Shown: positions 1 through 10,919, counted from the stretch's first letter. The stretch is 64,000 nucleotides of DNA from Trissonchulus latispiculum (GCA_030248195.1 JASAND010017991.1:27459-91458), one strand, 5' to 3'. Program-made: numbers and translations. Notes: generated by a model not told the origin, from the sequence alone.

Positions 1-1625
1 TAACTGCTAAGCTTGTCAATTTGTTCTTGCAATGTAATGTCAATGGCATGTCAATGCAATTCATTTTTAATCACACAGTGCAAGTTTAGGTGGTGTAGCG
101 GAAGTGTTGTAATTATAGCGAATTACCAACGACTTGCTACTGGAACTGCGCCCAACGGATAAACGCGCCTGGCCGATCAAGAGCCAGTCCGGGGTAGCCT
201 CGCCAGTAACAGATGTTACACGTACAAACTAACCTAGCTATTCCTAAATAAAGCCCTAGTAACACAATTAAATATATGTGGTTTAATAATGGCGCGTAGG
301 CCGGAATGACACAGTTATAAAGGATATAAAGTACACAATACAAGTATAGCAAGTATAACAAAAATATACGTAGCTAAACAAGGCCGTACTGGCTGTTACA
401 AATACGTACACAGAGAAATAATACCTTACACAGGAGCCGGGAGAGCGCGGAAATACAGATGGGGTGGGGGACCCAACTGTGTTGACAAGGGAACCCGGAG
501 GTAAATGCACAACAATAACACACTACAAAGGGGAGAAACAGCCAAACGTGACAAAGGGGAAACCCAACACTGAATTGGGAAAGGGAGAGAAATATTTGGG
601 ACCCCCTAGGAGGCGGGGGCTTAGGTAAACCCTCCCAACCAATAACAGTGTAACACCTATGTAAAATGGGGAACTCCCAGTAACATGACCCAGCCCGTCC
701 CAACCTGTTTCCCCGACCAACTAGTGCATATGTGGCAATAAGCCGGCACATAGCAGACGAAAGAAGAAGTGTTGAGCGTTACACACATAAATACACAATA
801 TATACCTATATCCACTACATCTCCCCAGGGCTCACGGCTAAGGAGCTTCCTGCGAGGGCACAGTATATCAAAAATACAAAAGAAAAGAAAAGAAGAAAAG
901 AGAAATACATAGTAATGGTGTACTACCAGGGTAAGAACAATACACAAAAATAGAAACTTTGGTCAGTATAAATGCAAACAAAAATACTATAAGTAGGAAT
1001 GCAAATAACAAAGAACAAACAAAGAGATATATATGTTAGGCTTATCTGAAAAAGAAAAAGAACAAATAACAATAGCGTACTGCTGGTGAAAGTAACTAGT
1101 ATGGTAATGCTTATAATAAAGCTCATGGGTGAGGAGAGATGGAGGTCTCTCCTGTAGGAATGTTAATCGTATGGTAGTGGTTAGTAAGTTAAGAATAAAA
1201 TATAGAAATTAAGAAACTAGAAATATAATGTTAGAACCACTATTACCATAAGGTACCTGCCCTAAGGGGAAAAAATGAAAAACCCCCCAATACCTTGAAG
1301 TATTACCATATAGAGAGCAGTACAAGACCAGTAGCTGGCAGTAACCATAGACTAGGCAATAGCACAGTTAGACTGGCTTATTATGCATAGAAGTAGCATG
1401 TTAAAGCTCACAACAATAAGGCAAAATAGAAATCTACGAGATGGCATGGTATTGATGGCAATACACAGATTGAGCATAAAATATTAGTATATACATACCC
1501 ATAACAAATAGAAGCTACCACATACAAAAGACTAAGAAAACAGTAGTAAATGACTAAAAAACATATAAAGTGGGGTTTTCCCTGTTACGAAAACAATAGA
1601 AATACAATGTACTCAGACAGTTACT
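1..1625. other. Non-coding tract with short perfect hairpins
   Basis: No credible gene on either strand; the short open frames are low-complexity. The plus strand is A/C-rich. Perfect short hairpins occur, for example CTGGC/GCCAG at 169-187 and AGGAGAGA/TCTCTCCT at 1132-1153. The character resembles 44.6-48.2 kb and the last 230 bases of the window, so it may be the non-coding part of a related repeat. Confidence 0.5.
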
Positions 1626-1636
1626 AGAAGATAGAC

Positions 1637-1962
1637 TAAGATGCTATTTTATATCAAAGTAATTTTTAACATTTGCGCTTTTCAAATGAATACAGCGAAA
1701 CTAACTTTAGTTCTCGAAAATTATTTTACTGTATTTTCGAAGTAATTTAATTTTCCAGATTTGCAGACTAAAGTAAATTTTTTTCGTGAGGCATCGACCA
1801 CATCATTAGATTCCACTATCCAATTAGCTGGGGACCCTTTTTTAATTATTATGAAACCGCTCTTCGTTAAAGAAATTGGCTAAAATCTATGCGCAACCTG
1901 GATTTTGCCTACTTCTCCAACTTTGGCAAGCGACCACTTTAGCTAGAAAGCAGCAATCAGTG
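1637..1962 (+). repeat. Fragment of the TTAA-flanked TIR element family
   Basis: This stretch aligns closely, by eye, with 14180-14505 and 52525-52840. Shared blocks include the tract around the GCATCGACC segment, the CTGGGGACCCTTTTTTAATTATT-type block and GCAAGCGACCACTTTAGC. Both termini of the element are missing, so it is a dead internal fragment. No ORF. Confidence 0.7.
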
Positions 1963-3426
1963 TAATAGGAAGATTTTGAGCCTTGTTTAGAGATGGCTAG
2001 AGAATTTGGTTTTGGGCTAAAAACAAGCTAAAAAGTTGCTAAAGTTCTAAAGTTTTCTGATGTTGAATGAAGCTGTTTTGTGTTAACTCCTGTGTCTCGT
2101 GTATGTGATGCAAATGTACTAATTCTGCGAACTGATTCTTGTGCTAACTAACTCTCAACTAACTCTTTCTTGTGTGCTAACTAATCCTCATGTGTGCTAG
2201 GGTCTTTTTGTGCATAGTTTGACAAATCTTTGTGTATAGTTTGACAAATCTTTGTGTGCACTGTTTTCGAACCTTGGTCGGAATTTGTATAGTTTGGAAG
2301 TAGTCGGGAATGTCTTTGAAAATGCCTTTCAGTGTCCAGTTAATTGCATGTTTCTGTTTGCTTGGATTGCTACGTTAATTGGTGTGTTTTCCGATTTATG
2401 GGTTCAAGTTTAAGGGATGGGGTTAATCGGCTTTAAACGAAGATTTGGGGAACCCCAGGAGCCCTTGAGCAAACGCATACGTCATGCTTATCATGACGTA
2501 TGGATCTTTCTTTCAATAGTCACGCAAAACTTAAAAGGAATTTCAAAGAGACCGAAAAAAGGGAGAATTGCACGTGAACAGAGCTGTGACGGGGTTGGGT
2601 GACTGACCTAAAGACTTCAGTTTGGGGTTGACTTCGCTGGAGAAAGGTTGTGCTGAAACCTTTGGTCTAACTATACTGTTTGTGGGCTGTTACGCCTGGA
2701 TCGTCGTAGTCACTTGTTGGCCCGTTGAGCCTTGGAAAGAGAGTTTTGCTGAAGTTTATTGAATTGGTCTGTCACCCCTCACTCTTGTCTACGTTCACTG
2801 CATTTCTGTACGAGTCTATTTTATTGTGTCATTTCATTCTATTTGGATTTACGCTGACCCAAAGGTAGCCTGGAATTGTCTTTCTACTGAGGTGTAATTG
2901 TAAGTTTTGATAGTGAAATCGAAGCCTGTGTTTGTCAAAAATACCATCGTGAATAACCCTGTGACAACATATTGACATTGTATTCGTCTCTAGTTGAAGG
3001 TTGACCTTAAATTCATGCTAATGTCTGATAGTTGATGAGTAATAAGCAACGGTACAGTAAATTGTCCAAAATTACTTATTCTTGTATTTACGGCTTGGCT
3101 GATCTTCTAGGGATTTGATCTGAGGTTCAGAGTGGACCATTGCTCTAGTTACGGAAGCTCTGACTAGGTAGGGACCATAGTAAACTGATCTCAAAGTTAG
3201 TGAGCGATCAGTTTACTATTAAGTAGCTTGAGGAGGAAAGAGCCATTTCACCAGTGCTCTAATCAGTGTTTGAAGAGACCAAGTTTGCCCGACCCCCAAA
3301 CTTGTGCAATAGTAAGGGCTGAGTCGAATAAAGTTTGGAAATTGAGTCCTTTAAATGATCTCTCAGCTCCTAAAAGTTCATTAGCCAAACCTTTTTCTTT
3401 ACATATATCTTCCAAAGCTTGCTTAC
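1963..3426. other. Non-coding; one 14-bp perfect hairpin
   Basis: No supported gene. At 3177-3219 the sequence ATAGTAAACTGATC is followed after 15 nt by its exact reverse complement. The 61-codon frame at 2417 has no recognisable features and I do not call it. Confidence 0.5.
2214..2257 (+). repeat. Two tandem copies of a 22-bp unit
   Basis: The unit ATAGTTTGACAAATCTTTGTGT occurs twice head to tail. It lies in AT-rich sequence with no gene. Confidence 0.7.
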
Positions 3427-4485
3427 TCCTACTTACGTCTATCCTACTTACGCCTAATCGTTCTCAAAACTCCAATTCCTACTTACGCCTAATTCTTTCT
3501 GTCAAAACAACACATTCCTACTTATCCCTAAAGAATGTTTACGCAAAATCCTACTTACACCTAAAATTACAGTAATTCACTTTCTGAATTTGTTTCAATT
3601 TTTCTTAGGATGGATTTACCTTATATGATTTAAATAGCAAATTTGCGACTCATGTTTATTTATTTGAAAAAATTTCCACTTTTTCCTGAAAAATTAGCAA
3701 ACTAATTGAAATAATACAGTACACCTAAATTTTTTTAATTTTAAATCTATGGATCAAACAAACAATTCAGAAGGGTTGAGTTTGTTGTCCTGAAGCTAAC
3801 TTCAGCAAAACTTAACCAATTTAACTTAAATTTTGTATGCATGCTTTTCAACTGTTAACTGATTGACTGCTCATAACATTTTAAATTTTTAAGGGAAATC
3901 AAATTTTTTGCTATTGATCTTGCTTGAACGGTCTATCCAAGGGTTTTCTGGACCAAGAACACGAATTTTAAAACCGTTTTCCAATTTAGCATTTAGTTCA
4001 GTATAAATTTATATCTTAAGCATACAACTTTATTAGCCCATACTGAACTAAATAAACACTGAATCGCAAAATCAACTTCAAATTAGTTAGACGGCCCAGA
4101 TAACCCTATCTACAACTTTTCAGCAAGATCGAGTTTTTGGTTCCCCTTGGAATTAGTTGAAAGTTAAATAAATACACAGCTGACGAAAGATTATTTGTTG
4201 AGTATTACGTTGATTTTTAAATGAACCTTTTTAAATAAATTATTAATTCCATGCATTACTTAAATTGTAACATTGCATAAAATCTATACACGGTAAAGAC
4301 ATACAAGTAGATTACGGTAGAGCTTTCGTTTTAGTTGTACGCAGGAATGTGAGTTTTGCAAGAAAAGATTTTAGGCGTAAGTAGGAATTTCAGTTTTGAG
4401 CTTTAGGCGTAAGCAGTTTTGAGTTTTGTTATCTCTAGGCGGAAACATCAAACGTTGGGCGTAAGTAGGATAGATGTAAGTAGGA
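3427..4485. mobile_element. 1.06-kb non-autonomous DNA element with iterated subterminal motif
   Basis: Termini are inverted repeats of about 28 bp beginning TCCTACTTACGTCTATCCTA; the right end reads the reverse complement with one or two differences. The trinucleotide TAC flanks both ends (3424-3426 and 4486-4488) and may be a 3-bp target duplication. The motif CCTACTTACGCCTAA recurs about five times inside the left end, and its inverse TTAGGCGTAAGTAGG about four times inside the right end. This is the arrangement expected of transposase-binding sites. The interior is AT-rich and has no ORF, so it would depend on a transposase encoded elsewhere. A 3-bp duplication is known for Harbinger- and CACTA-type elements, but the termini match neither consensus clearly, so the superfamily is open. 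Confidence 0.75.
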
Positions 4486-5559
4486 TACACGCTTCAAAAT
4501 CATTATGAGTTTTGTGGCAATTAAAATTTTTTAAAAGTTTAAAAATTTCAGGATACCTGTACATCTGAGTTTTTTAAAATATTGCCACTTTATGACCCAA
4601 AACCGCAATACCGCAAAACCGCACCCGCAATTTAAGAAATAGCGCAGAAATGAGTTTGCCTTAATGCCCAGTCTCTGGAGCATCCAACAACGTCAAAATA
4701 TTGACGCTACAGTACATAAATTTGGGGAATAAATTTTCAAAAATCTTCCTTTATTTCAAAAAGATATTTAGGATGCAATGTCTTAACATAGGGTCGGGTC
4801 CTGGAGGTGGCTTGGACCCAAAAAATTTTGAGGGGGCTTGTACCTTGAACAAAAATTTTTAGGAGGGGCTACCTCAAGAATAAATTTGTAAAATTTTTCG
4901 AAAAATTAACTCTAATTTTATTAAAATTTGCAAAAAATCTTCAATTTTTGAAAAATTCGAAAATTTTGCCCGATTGTTCCAAAAAATTAATGCCCCCCAT
5001 ACCCCCGCCGTTAACCTGTGGTCTTATGTTGCCAATAAATCTGGGATATCCTAACTCATATTAAAATAACAATAAATATAAAAAAAATATTTGAAATAGG
5101 GATTTCAGGAAATCAGGATCTCTGCCTCCCCCCCAGGCGTTCTCAATGCTCCAAATGACAATTTCCCAAATTTGCATTGAGTTTTCTCTCATCTGGAGAA
5201 GTTCCAATCCAAATCAAGAAAAACGTCCCTCTGCAATAGTGCGAATTTCCATTCTGCAAAAAATCAAGCGGATCCATTGGATAGTTTCTGAGAAATCGAT
5301 GTTCAAAACAAAAAGTCGCAGTTTTGTCAACACTCAAATTTTTTTGGACAAATCTCTAACCTAAGCCAACAAACTCCAGTTCATCGGCATTGATAAAATG
5401 GGCAATTAGACTATGTATCGATGCAGTATAAATAAACCATAATTGTCCGAAAAATTTGGCAGAATTTAGAAAAAAATTGATTTTCTCGAAAACAGTCATT
5501 TTTGGACCCCCAAAATCGTTTTTGCCTTATACTGACTTAACCACTAGGGATAGCTCAAG
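4486..5559. other. Non-coding, AT-rich
   Basis: No gene seen. The overlapping frames at 5143-5364 on both strands are shadows of each other, with no conserved features. Confidence 0.5.
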
Positions 5560-5815
5560 GATTGTAAAAGCAAAAATGTTCATTTCGGTGCCCTCTTTCC
5601 AGCCATAACAACCAATGCGATGTATCGGCTCCGTGCTGAGAGAATACTGGCAAAAACTAGAAATTTCCTATCTTTTCACCTTAAAATGCTGGACTGGTCC
5701 TAGAATGTTAAAGAGCACTAAAATAATATATTTGGAAAGTTTCATCCACTTTCACAAAGAATTGAGCCTATAGGGTCAGTTTTACGCAAAGCGATACCAG
5801 CACCTTAAGGTTGTG
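5560..5815 (+). repeat. Possible diverged relative of the TTAA-TIR element, 3' part
   Basis: The stretch ends in CACCTTAA and contains a block resembling GGAAAGTTTCATCAAGTTTCA from the intact element at 52447-53434, in the same order. Similarity is weak and patchy, so the assignment is tentative. Confidence 0.3.
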
Positions 5816-6324
5816 ACGGTTGGCAACAAGACATTGAAGCTAACCTGACATAGCAATCGGGACTATATATTGGACCAGCCAGTGTGTCCGTGGTAACAAT
5901 CCCATACCAGACCTTTTCTGTACCGCTAGAAGAAAAACAAATTTCAAACATTCATGTTTCTAACCGCCGGATTTCGAGGGTAGATTAGGTTAACGGCATG
6001 TGCTATTTCTTCGTTTTAATTGTTGGTAAGAGCAAATTCGTGTTTCCACTGGTTGTTCCCACAAAAAAGACTTTCTGTGGGATAACTTTAAAGTTCTGGG
6101 ATAACTTAAAGCTCATGCTTGTATTTATAAAGTAGAAAAAAGGACAAACGGGTACCGTCGTTGTTCTTGAATCATTGGATTTTAAGTTTAAATGCGCAGA
6201 ATCTTTTCCAGTGAAATAAAACAATATTGTCCTGTCAATTTATTTGAGTCATTTAAATTTATGTTTCAAAGTGTCTTGGCGTGGTGCAGAAATGTCGTCT
6301 TGTTTTGGCGAATAAACTGTTCGC

Positions 6325-6747
6325 CTAAAAAAATGCTAAAGGAGGACGAATTATAGTTGATAGCCTTTTAATTGCATATCTGATTACACAACTTTTCCAG
6401 ACGATGTTGGGTATTACTGCATTTGTAAAACCAAGAGTACATAATCTATAAGAGTGTGACAGCTGGCAGGCTCTCTGTTGTCTTTTCACTCTGGTTGGCT
6501 GACCCTCCACAAATGCGTATACCATCACTTCAAATATATTTGCCCCACCATCCTTGGGCAGTACAGATGGAAGCACACACAGTTTAGACGCACACAGGTA
6601 TTGTGTTTTGGAGCTTACACTTAAAGTGAGCGAGTGAGCATACATAAACGTGTATTGAGTATACACATTTGGGGGACAGGACGCTAAATACGCTCTTATA
6701 GGCAGCTGAATCTTGGTGAAACAGAAAAGTTTCGTTACTTCAGCCAA
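6325..6747 (-). CDS. Conserved 140-codon open frame downstream of the lectin exon, function unknown
   Basis: The frame follows the C-type lectin exon after its splice donor. In unit B (15139-15564) the translation is the same apart from one extra leading residue, and the DNA over about 430 bases shows roughly one substitution and one 1-base indel, fewer than in neighbouring non-coding sequence. That could mean selection on a 3' exon or recent gene conversion. The frame contains a basic RVKRQQR stretch and several cysteines but does not show the tryptophan/cysteine pattern of a C-type lectin second half. The track start lies in what would be intron, so the true exon start is undecided; a pyrimidine-rich stretch followed by AG occurs near 6712. 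It may be a terminal exon plus 3' UTR. I do not recognise a family. Confidence 0.3.
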   Translation of the reverse strand: MAEVTKLFCFTKIQLPIRAYLASCPPNVYTQYTFMYAHSLTLSVSSKTQYLCASKLCVLPSVLPKDGGANIFEVMVYAFVEGQPTRVKRQQRACQLSHSYRLCTLGFTNAVIPNIVWKSCVIRYAIKRLSTIIRPPLAFF

Positions 6748-6760
6748 CCAAAATTCTTAC

Positions 6761-6994
6761 GGTGCTATCAGATTATAGAAATGATTGACAGCCGTGATTT
6801 TCTCCGCACTAGAATTATACAGCGGCAGATGTCCCCCTTCGTCTTTGCATGTCTGTTCAGCATCCTGCTGTGTTGCTGCTGGAAATAGAGTGTCGGAGAA
6901 ACAATCCAAGTCATAGGCAGAATAGCCGGCCGGGCAACCTATGACAAAACGGCTAAGCAAACAGTAAGAGACCTGCTGTGCTGTAGAGTCAGCG
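6761..6994 (-). CDS. C-type lectin-like domain exon (N-terminal half), unit A
   Basis: Read on the minus strand the exon encodes GCPAGYSAYDLDCF followed after a short gap by AEQTCKDEGGHLPLYNSSAEK. This is the standard first half of a C-type lectin domain: the CPxGY start, a conserved Cys, then A-x-x-C-x-x-x-GGHL. It is bounded by an acceptor (TTTTTCGCAG, intron side at 6995-6996) and a strong donor (GTAAGAAT starting at 6760). The second half of the domain (WIGL, WND and final cysteines) was not found downstream, so the domain is truncated or split over an unrecognised exon. It lies 3' of, and on the same strand as, DEG/ENaC-type exons. Whether they form one chimeric transcript is unproven, because the phase with the preceding exon does not fit in both copies. 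Confidence 0.65.
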
Positions 6995-7137
6995 CTGCGA
7001 AAAATCCGTTTATATCGCATCGAATTTCAATCCGCGATTTAATGAAAACGTCTTTTAAATCCATTCAATTTAATATAATTTAATTTAAGTTACGTTACAG
7101 TTAATCATTTAATTTTTTTTGAAAAGGCTGCATGTAT

Positions 7138-7269
7138 TTATTTTAGATCAGTACTTTGTCTCTTGACCCGTTTTCTTTCTCCCGTCGGCTTTCCCGTTGT
7201 ACTAGCCTTGGATGCTATTACAGAGTTCTTGCTATCTTGTGATGCCGTCAGTATATCATAGGCCTTAAT
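7138..7269 (-). CDS. Candidate third exon of the DEG/ENaC-type gene, unit A
   Basis: An acceptor (TTCATTTATAG) precedes an open frame in phase 0 that continues the phase-0 end of the previous exon. It encodes a 43-residue stretch beginning IKAYDILTASQDSKN and ending in a basic GERKRVKRQ segment before a TAA. Unit B keeps the same frame at 15968-16099 with conservative changes only. Either this is a terminal exon giving a truncated channel, or splicing leaves before the stop; a GT with AAA before it at 7154-7153 is a possible donor. RVKRQ would suit a proprotein-convertase site, which some ENaC subunits have, but that is inference. Confidence 0.45.
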   Translation of the reverse strand: MKAYDILTASQDSKNSVIASKASTTGKPTGERKRVKRQSTDLK

Positions 7270-7735
7270 CTATAAATGAACTAAACGAATTAGTATCACG
7301 CAAAATTTACTACGGTAGTACGGCAAATTAATCGTCCACATAACACATTCATAGCAAGAACATTTCGTTTTCGCAGGTCTTGCCTCCAGCACTAAGTAGC
7401 AACTAAATTTGTGGTAATCCTCATTACAACAGCACCCTTTCAGAACTAATTATACGCAAACGGTACTTAAAACATCTACAGTATCCTCTGAGTGCGTATT
7501 TCTGTGTACCAAGCTTGTTCATTTTCATATTTTAACCGAAGTTCACGTTCAATATTCAACCGAGCATAAATAAAATGACTACACACTTTACGAGTTACAT
7601 GGTCACTCTTTTCGCAGTCATTTTCATTATTTTATTATGATTTAAATGCAATTGTATTGTCTATTGTCGTATAGGGTAACCAGAATGGATAACAATTTTC
7701 AAGTACATATTTTCGCTTACAGTTGGTTCACTTAC

Positions 7736-7837
7736 CAAAACAGCAAAATCTTCCAGTTTCTCAAGGGCTTGCCTTCTGTAAGGGTTGTTGTTACAAACGG
7801 CAATATCTGGCCACTGTACTGAGTCTTTGTAAACTTT
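7736..7837 (-). CDS. DEG/ENaC-type sodium channel, exon with the CN..NPyRR motif, unit A
   Basis: The exon is exactly 102 nt (34 codons, phase 0 at both ends), with acceptor TTGTTTAG and donor GTAAGTG. It encodes WPDIAVCNNNPYRR followed by an ALEKLEDF helix-like segment. The FPaVTiCNxNPfr-type sequence directly after the first transmembrane segment is the hallmark of the amiloride-sensitive channel family, where it begins the extracellular domain. Its phase joins the upstream exon (8339-8524) cleanly. Unit B has the same exon at 16564-16665. Most of the cysteine-rich ectodomain and the second transmembrane segment were not found, so the locus is a partial gene or pseudogene. Confidence 0.75.
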
Positions 7838-8338
7838 CTAAACAATGTCGTATATACTTTTTAAACCTGTTTCTTAGCAATCATCATGGTATAATTGCAA
7901 CCTAATTTTGACGACCACTTTAGACATAATGAGCGTTGCCGTTAGACATAATGAGCGAGTAGGCATATTTGCAGCATATACTTTCCGTCTTGATTCAGCC
8001 GTTTGTGCTCAATCTTTGAAACTCAAGGCAGTGATTTTCGCCCAAATATTAACCAGGACCTAATAAAACTATGAGCCTAAGAACAGTTTCGAATTCTAAG
8101 GTGTCATTCTAAGCTTAAATTTGTAATACTGATTTGTAGGCACAAGGACAATTTGGAGTTTTGTTAGCCTATAAGACTCAAAAGATTATGCAGAAGTTCG
8201 AGCAGACGTAGGTAAAACTCTGCAGCATTATGCAGCAGTAAATAAGTTTGTAGTGGTTGCTCAGTATCCAAATACTCTGAACGAACTTCAGTGAAAGATT
8301 ATGCAGAGATATGGCACAAGGCATCAAAATCTGCAAAC

Positions 8339-8524
8339 CTTGACTGTGATAAACGTTGGCGACGTTAAATAGTTGTCAACTACGGCTGCAATGTTAACAC
8401 AGCAGTATGCTGCAGCCGCAATGGTGATAGTCATCCAAAACCAACGGCCATAGGCACTAGTTGACGCCGCATAGGCTTTACAACCGCCAACTGTCGTAAT
8501 CTTCATGACACTCGCAGATACCAA
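8339..8524 (-). CDS. DEG/ENaC-type sodium channel, N-terminal exon with TM1, unit A
   Basis: This exon encodes a short cytoplasmic stretch, then RWFWMTITIAAAAYCCVNIA (hydrophobic TM1), then a DNYLTSPTFITVK juxtamembrane segment. The order R..W / hydrophobic helix / Y-L-x-x-P-x-x-T-x-V is that of DEG/ENaC/ASIC channels entering the extracellular domain. It ends at a donor (AAG then GTTTGC) in phase 0. The open frame begins with TTG at 8524; the first ATG is at 8506, so translation starts there or the exon is spliced from farther upstream (an AG lies at about 8545). The duplicate at 17173-17358 differs at only a few residues. Confidence 0.7.
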
Positions 8525-9619
8525 AAGTTCTTCAGCGTTGCCAACTATTCCATTTTATTCCTTTGTTCGTTGCCATGGCTAAACAGACACTGCCCATAAT
8601 CCTTTATTAGAAGAAACTACTTGGACTCAAACTTGCGCGGGGATACCTTAAGCAGTTGCTGTGGTAATGACTAGAAAAGAAACTAATTGTCTAAAATGAC
8701 GACTGCTTCGCTAATCACCATTGTTCATAGGGGCTGATTAGAGTTCGTAACTATACCATGTCGTTGCCTTGCTTAATAATTTAACAATACATGGTCCGCT
8801 GAGGACTTGTGATGTACTTTAGAGAAAAAGAATCGCATGACGAAGTGTCGCCGTTTGAGCAAGCGTACTACAGAGAATTCACTCACACTTAGAAATGTTC
8901 CAGTAGAAACTGCAGGAAGCAGTTTTGTAGATGACTACAAAAGCTTTTTGTAGAAAATACAGGTTAAGTCTTGTAATTTCTACCGGACATCGTAAGTAGT
9001 TTTTACCGAATAGTATACTTTGGTAGAATGGATTACAAGTAAGACTAGTATTCAATGCAAATGAAATCTGTTGTTTTAACTGGTTTACAAGTCTACACTA
9101 CAGGTTATTACTCGATACGCTGATAACGCAAACGGTGTATATAAACAGTGACCATAATTTTTGAAGATTGAAATTTTTTGACCTTTTCAAATGAAAACAC
9201 CCCGTGGCTGATTTTTTGTAACGGCCGTTCCCTGCCGAAAATGTTTTGGCAGCGGCCCCCCCGCGCACGGCCCCTCTTTTCCATTAAAACAGGTCGCTCC
9301 AGTGAAAATTACAGGTTTTGTCTTGTAAAACTACAGGTTTTCTATCCGCTTGTCGAAAAATTCGAAAAATGTCGAAAAAAATCAGAAGGCAATCATAATC
9401 TGATGAAATGACTGATTCAGCACATTAGTGATATGACCGAAGCCGAGATTGGTACACAGAAGAGCTGAAGAAATTAGCTGAAAAAATGGCATGTTACAAT
9501 CTGAGGCGACCACGTGCGTCGACGCGTGTTGACGTGCCTCTCTATGCATTCGCGACTATGAAGGCACCTTTGTTGGTCGTTGTTTATTTGTGCCATATCA
9601 ATTTAATACTGTATTTAAC
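8525..9619. other. No gene; unit A-specific filler from 9235
   Basis: The stretch upstream of the channel exon contains no supported ORF. From about 9235 unit A diverges completely from unit B, which instead carries 1.8 kb of other sequence (18077-19898). Short frames here are not conserved between units. Confidence 0.5.
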
Positions 9620-9683
9620 AAGAGCGCATAATTGCACTTTATATAAGATGACTTTCTTATATATAGTGCAATTATGCACTCTT
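9620..9683. repeat. 29-bp-arm inverted repeat (hairpin)
   Basis: The left arm 9620-9648 and right arm 9655-9683 are reverse complements with a few mismatches, around a 6-nt loop. In unit B only the right arm survives, abutting a GC-rich block at about 19898, so this marks the rejoining point of the two units. Confidence 0.75.
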
Positions 9684-10272
9684 GGTATTGATTTTATACT
9701 AGAAATAAAAACTAAAAATATGTATATTGTTGTTAGTATCTTTTATGCATACTTTATTATGATTCACATATATTTTCAAGTTGATAAAGAGTCATGTCAC
9801 GATGATTACTTATGCTGTTGGCAGTTAAGGTTAGGGGATTTTTTTTAATTCTTTGACCGTATATCTAGCTAACAAGAAGTATTTTTATTCAGCATATGTT
9901 TAAGTCCCTAGCCCATCTGCTGGACTGGATTTCCGAAGTCCAGAACTAGAGTCCTTCGCTTCGTACTTTTAAATTCTGAAGTAAGCTGGTTGCAATCGTT
10001 TCCAAACACAATAGTTAAGTTAGACATATAAAAACGCAAACAGAAGTAAATAAAAATATTAAGAATTCAACATATTTAGGCTAAAATTTGGTAATCTTGG
10101 TAGCATTTATAATTTCTTTCGTCTCAGTCTGTTCTTGGCAAACAACAATTTTTGGGTACCGAATAGTCCGTTTGATGGACCTAATCGGAAAAGGTTTTTG
10201 CACCACCTGTCAGTTTGAGCTTGTCTCGCGGGGTGTGTGTCTTTGGCAGGGCTGTATGCCTATTCAAAAACG

Positions 10273-10427
10273 TGTCACTACAGTTTGGGAACGAATTCAA
10301 ACTTAAGCTTGGTTCGATTGTGCCTGGGTGGCTCAATCGGTAGAGCGTCGGTCTAGTTAACCGAAGGTTGTGGGTTCGATCCCCACCTCAGGCCCGAATT
10401 TTTCGGGTCTGTGGTGCTGTAGTGACA
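10273..10427 (+). repeat. tRNA-containing inverted-repeat unit, copy 1
   Basis: TGTCACTACAG (10273-10283) and its exact inverse CTGTAGTGACA (10417-10427) enclose a tRNA-like gene and a hairpin CCCGAA-TTT-TTCGGG. The same unit is at 20515-20669, and a diverged inverted copy lies around 41755-41950. A partial copy with only the right part is at about 12440-12510. It behaves as a mobile tRNA-derived repeat (SINE-like or MITE-like). Confidence 0.65.
10322..10394 (+). tRNA. tRNA-Thr(AGT)-like, canonical cloverleaf
   Basis: 73 nt fold to a full cloverleaf. Acceptor GCCTGGG pairs with CTCAGGC (one G-U), and the D-stem is GCTC/GAGC. Anticodon stem TCGGT/ACCGA carries the 7-nt loop CTAGTTA (U33 present, anticodon AGT). 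The variable loop has 5 nt and the T-stem is GTGGG/CCCAC with TTCGATC. A B-box-like GGTTCGATCCC is present. The discriminator would be C and no intron is needed. It sits in a repeat unit found elsewhere in the window, so it may be the head of a SINE, not a working tRNA gene, although both duplicate copies are intact. Confidence 0.55.
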
Positions 10428-10846
10428 ACTTTCTTTCTTTCGTCTATTATCTTGTATCTTTCTCATTAAATCTCGTTATGTCTGAAGAGTAAAGTGTGGC
10501 AAATGAGAGAAGCTCCTCCCACTATGATTATGTTACTAGCCTAGGGGGATATCAGGTAACCCTTTGCCTAGGCCAGAGAATAATATGCTTTTATCAGATA
10601 AATTACAGCAGTCGGTAGATTAACCTGCTCTGCTAAATAGAGTTTGATGGAATGTCCTAACAGCCCAATCAGTAGCGTTTTTTGAAATCAACTTTTGATT
10701 AGCAGAAATATGTATGGTTAGTTTCAAGGTAGACGAATACTAATTTCTACCTAATTAGTGGTAATGTGGTAATGGATTAATGATTGTGTGGTAATGGAAG
10801 CAGGCATGGGAAAGATTGATAAGCCTGATATGGGAGTTCAGCTTAT

Positions 10847-10919
10847 GACCCTGTGATATAGTGGGTTAACATGTCTGACTTCGAAACAGAAGCGCCATGG
10901 TTCGAGCCCCGGCTGGGCC
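10847..10919 (+). tRNA. tRNA-Arg-like unit 1 (anticodon loop CTTCGAA), unit A
   Basis: The anticodon arm TCTGACTTCGAAACAGA resembles tRNA-Arg(TCG). The acceptor ends pair GACCC/GGGCC-like and a GGTTCGAGCCC B-box is present. T-stem and D-stem pairing are imperfect, so it is probably a tRNA-derived repeat or pseudogene. It is the first of two tandem units sharing the leader GAAGCAGGCAT...AAGATTGATAAGCCTGATATGGGAGTTC. Confidence 0.45.

Noticed and set aside
10088..10306. 72-codon frame conserved in both duplicate units
   Set aside because: It ends in the leader of the tRNA-bearing repeat; conservation follows from the duplication and no coding features are present.
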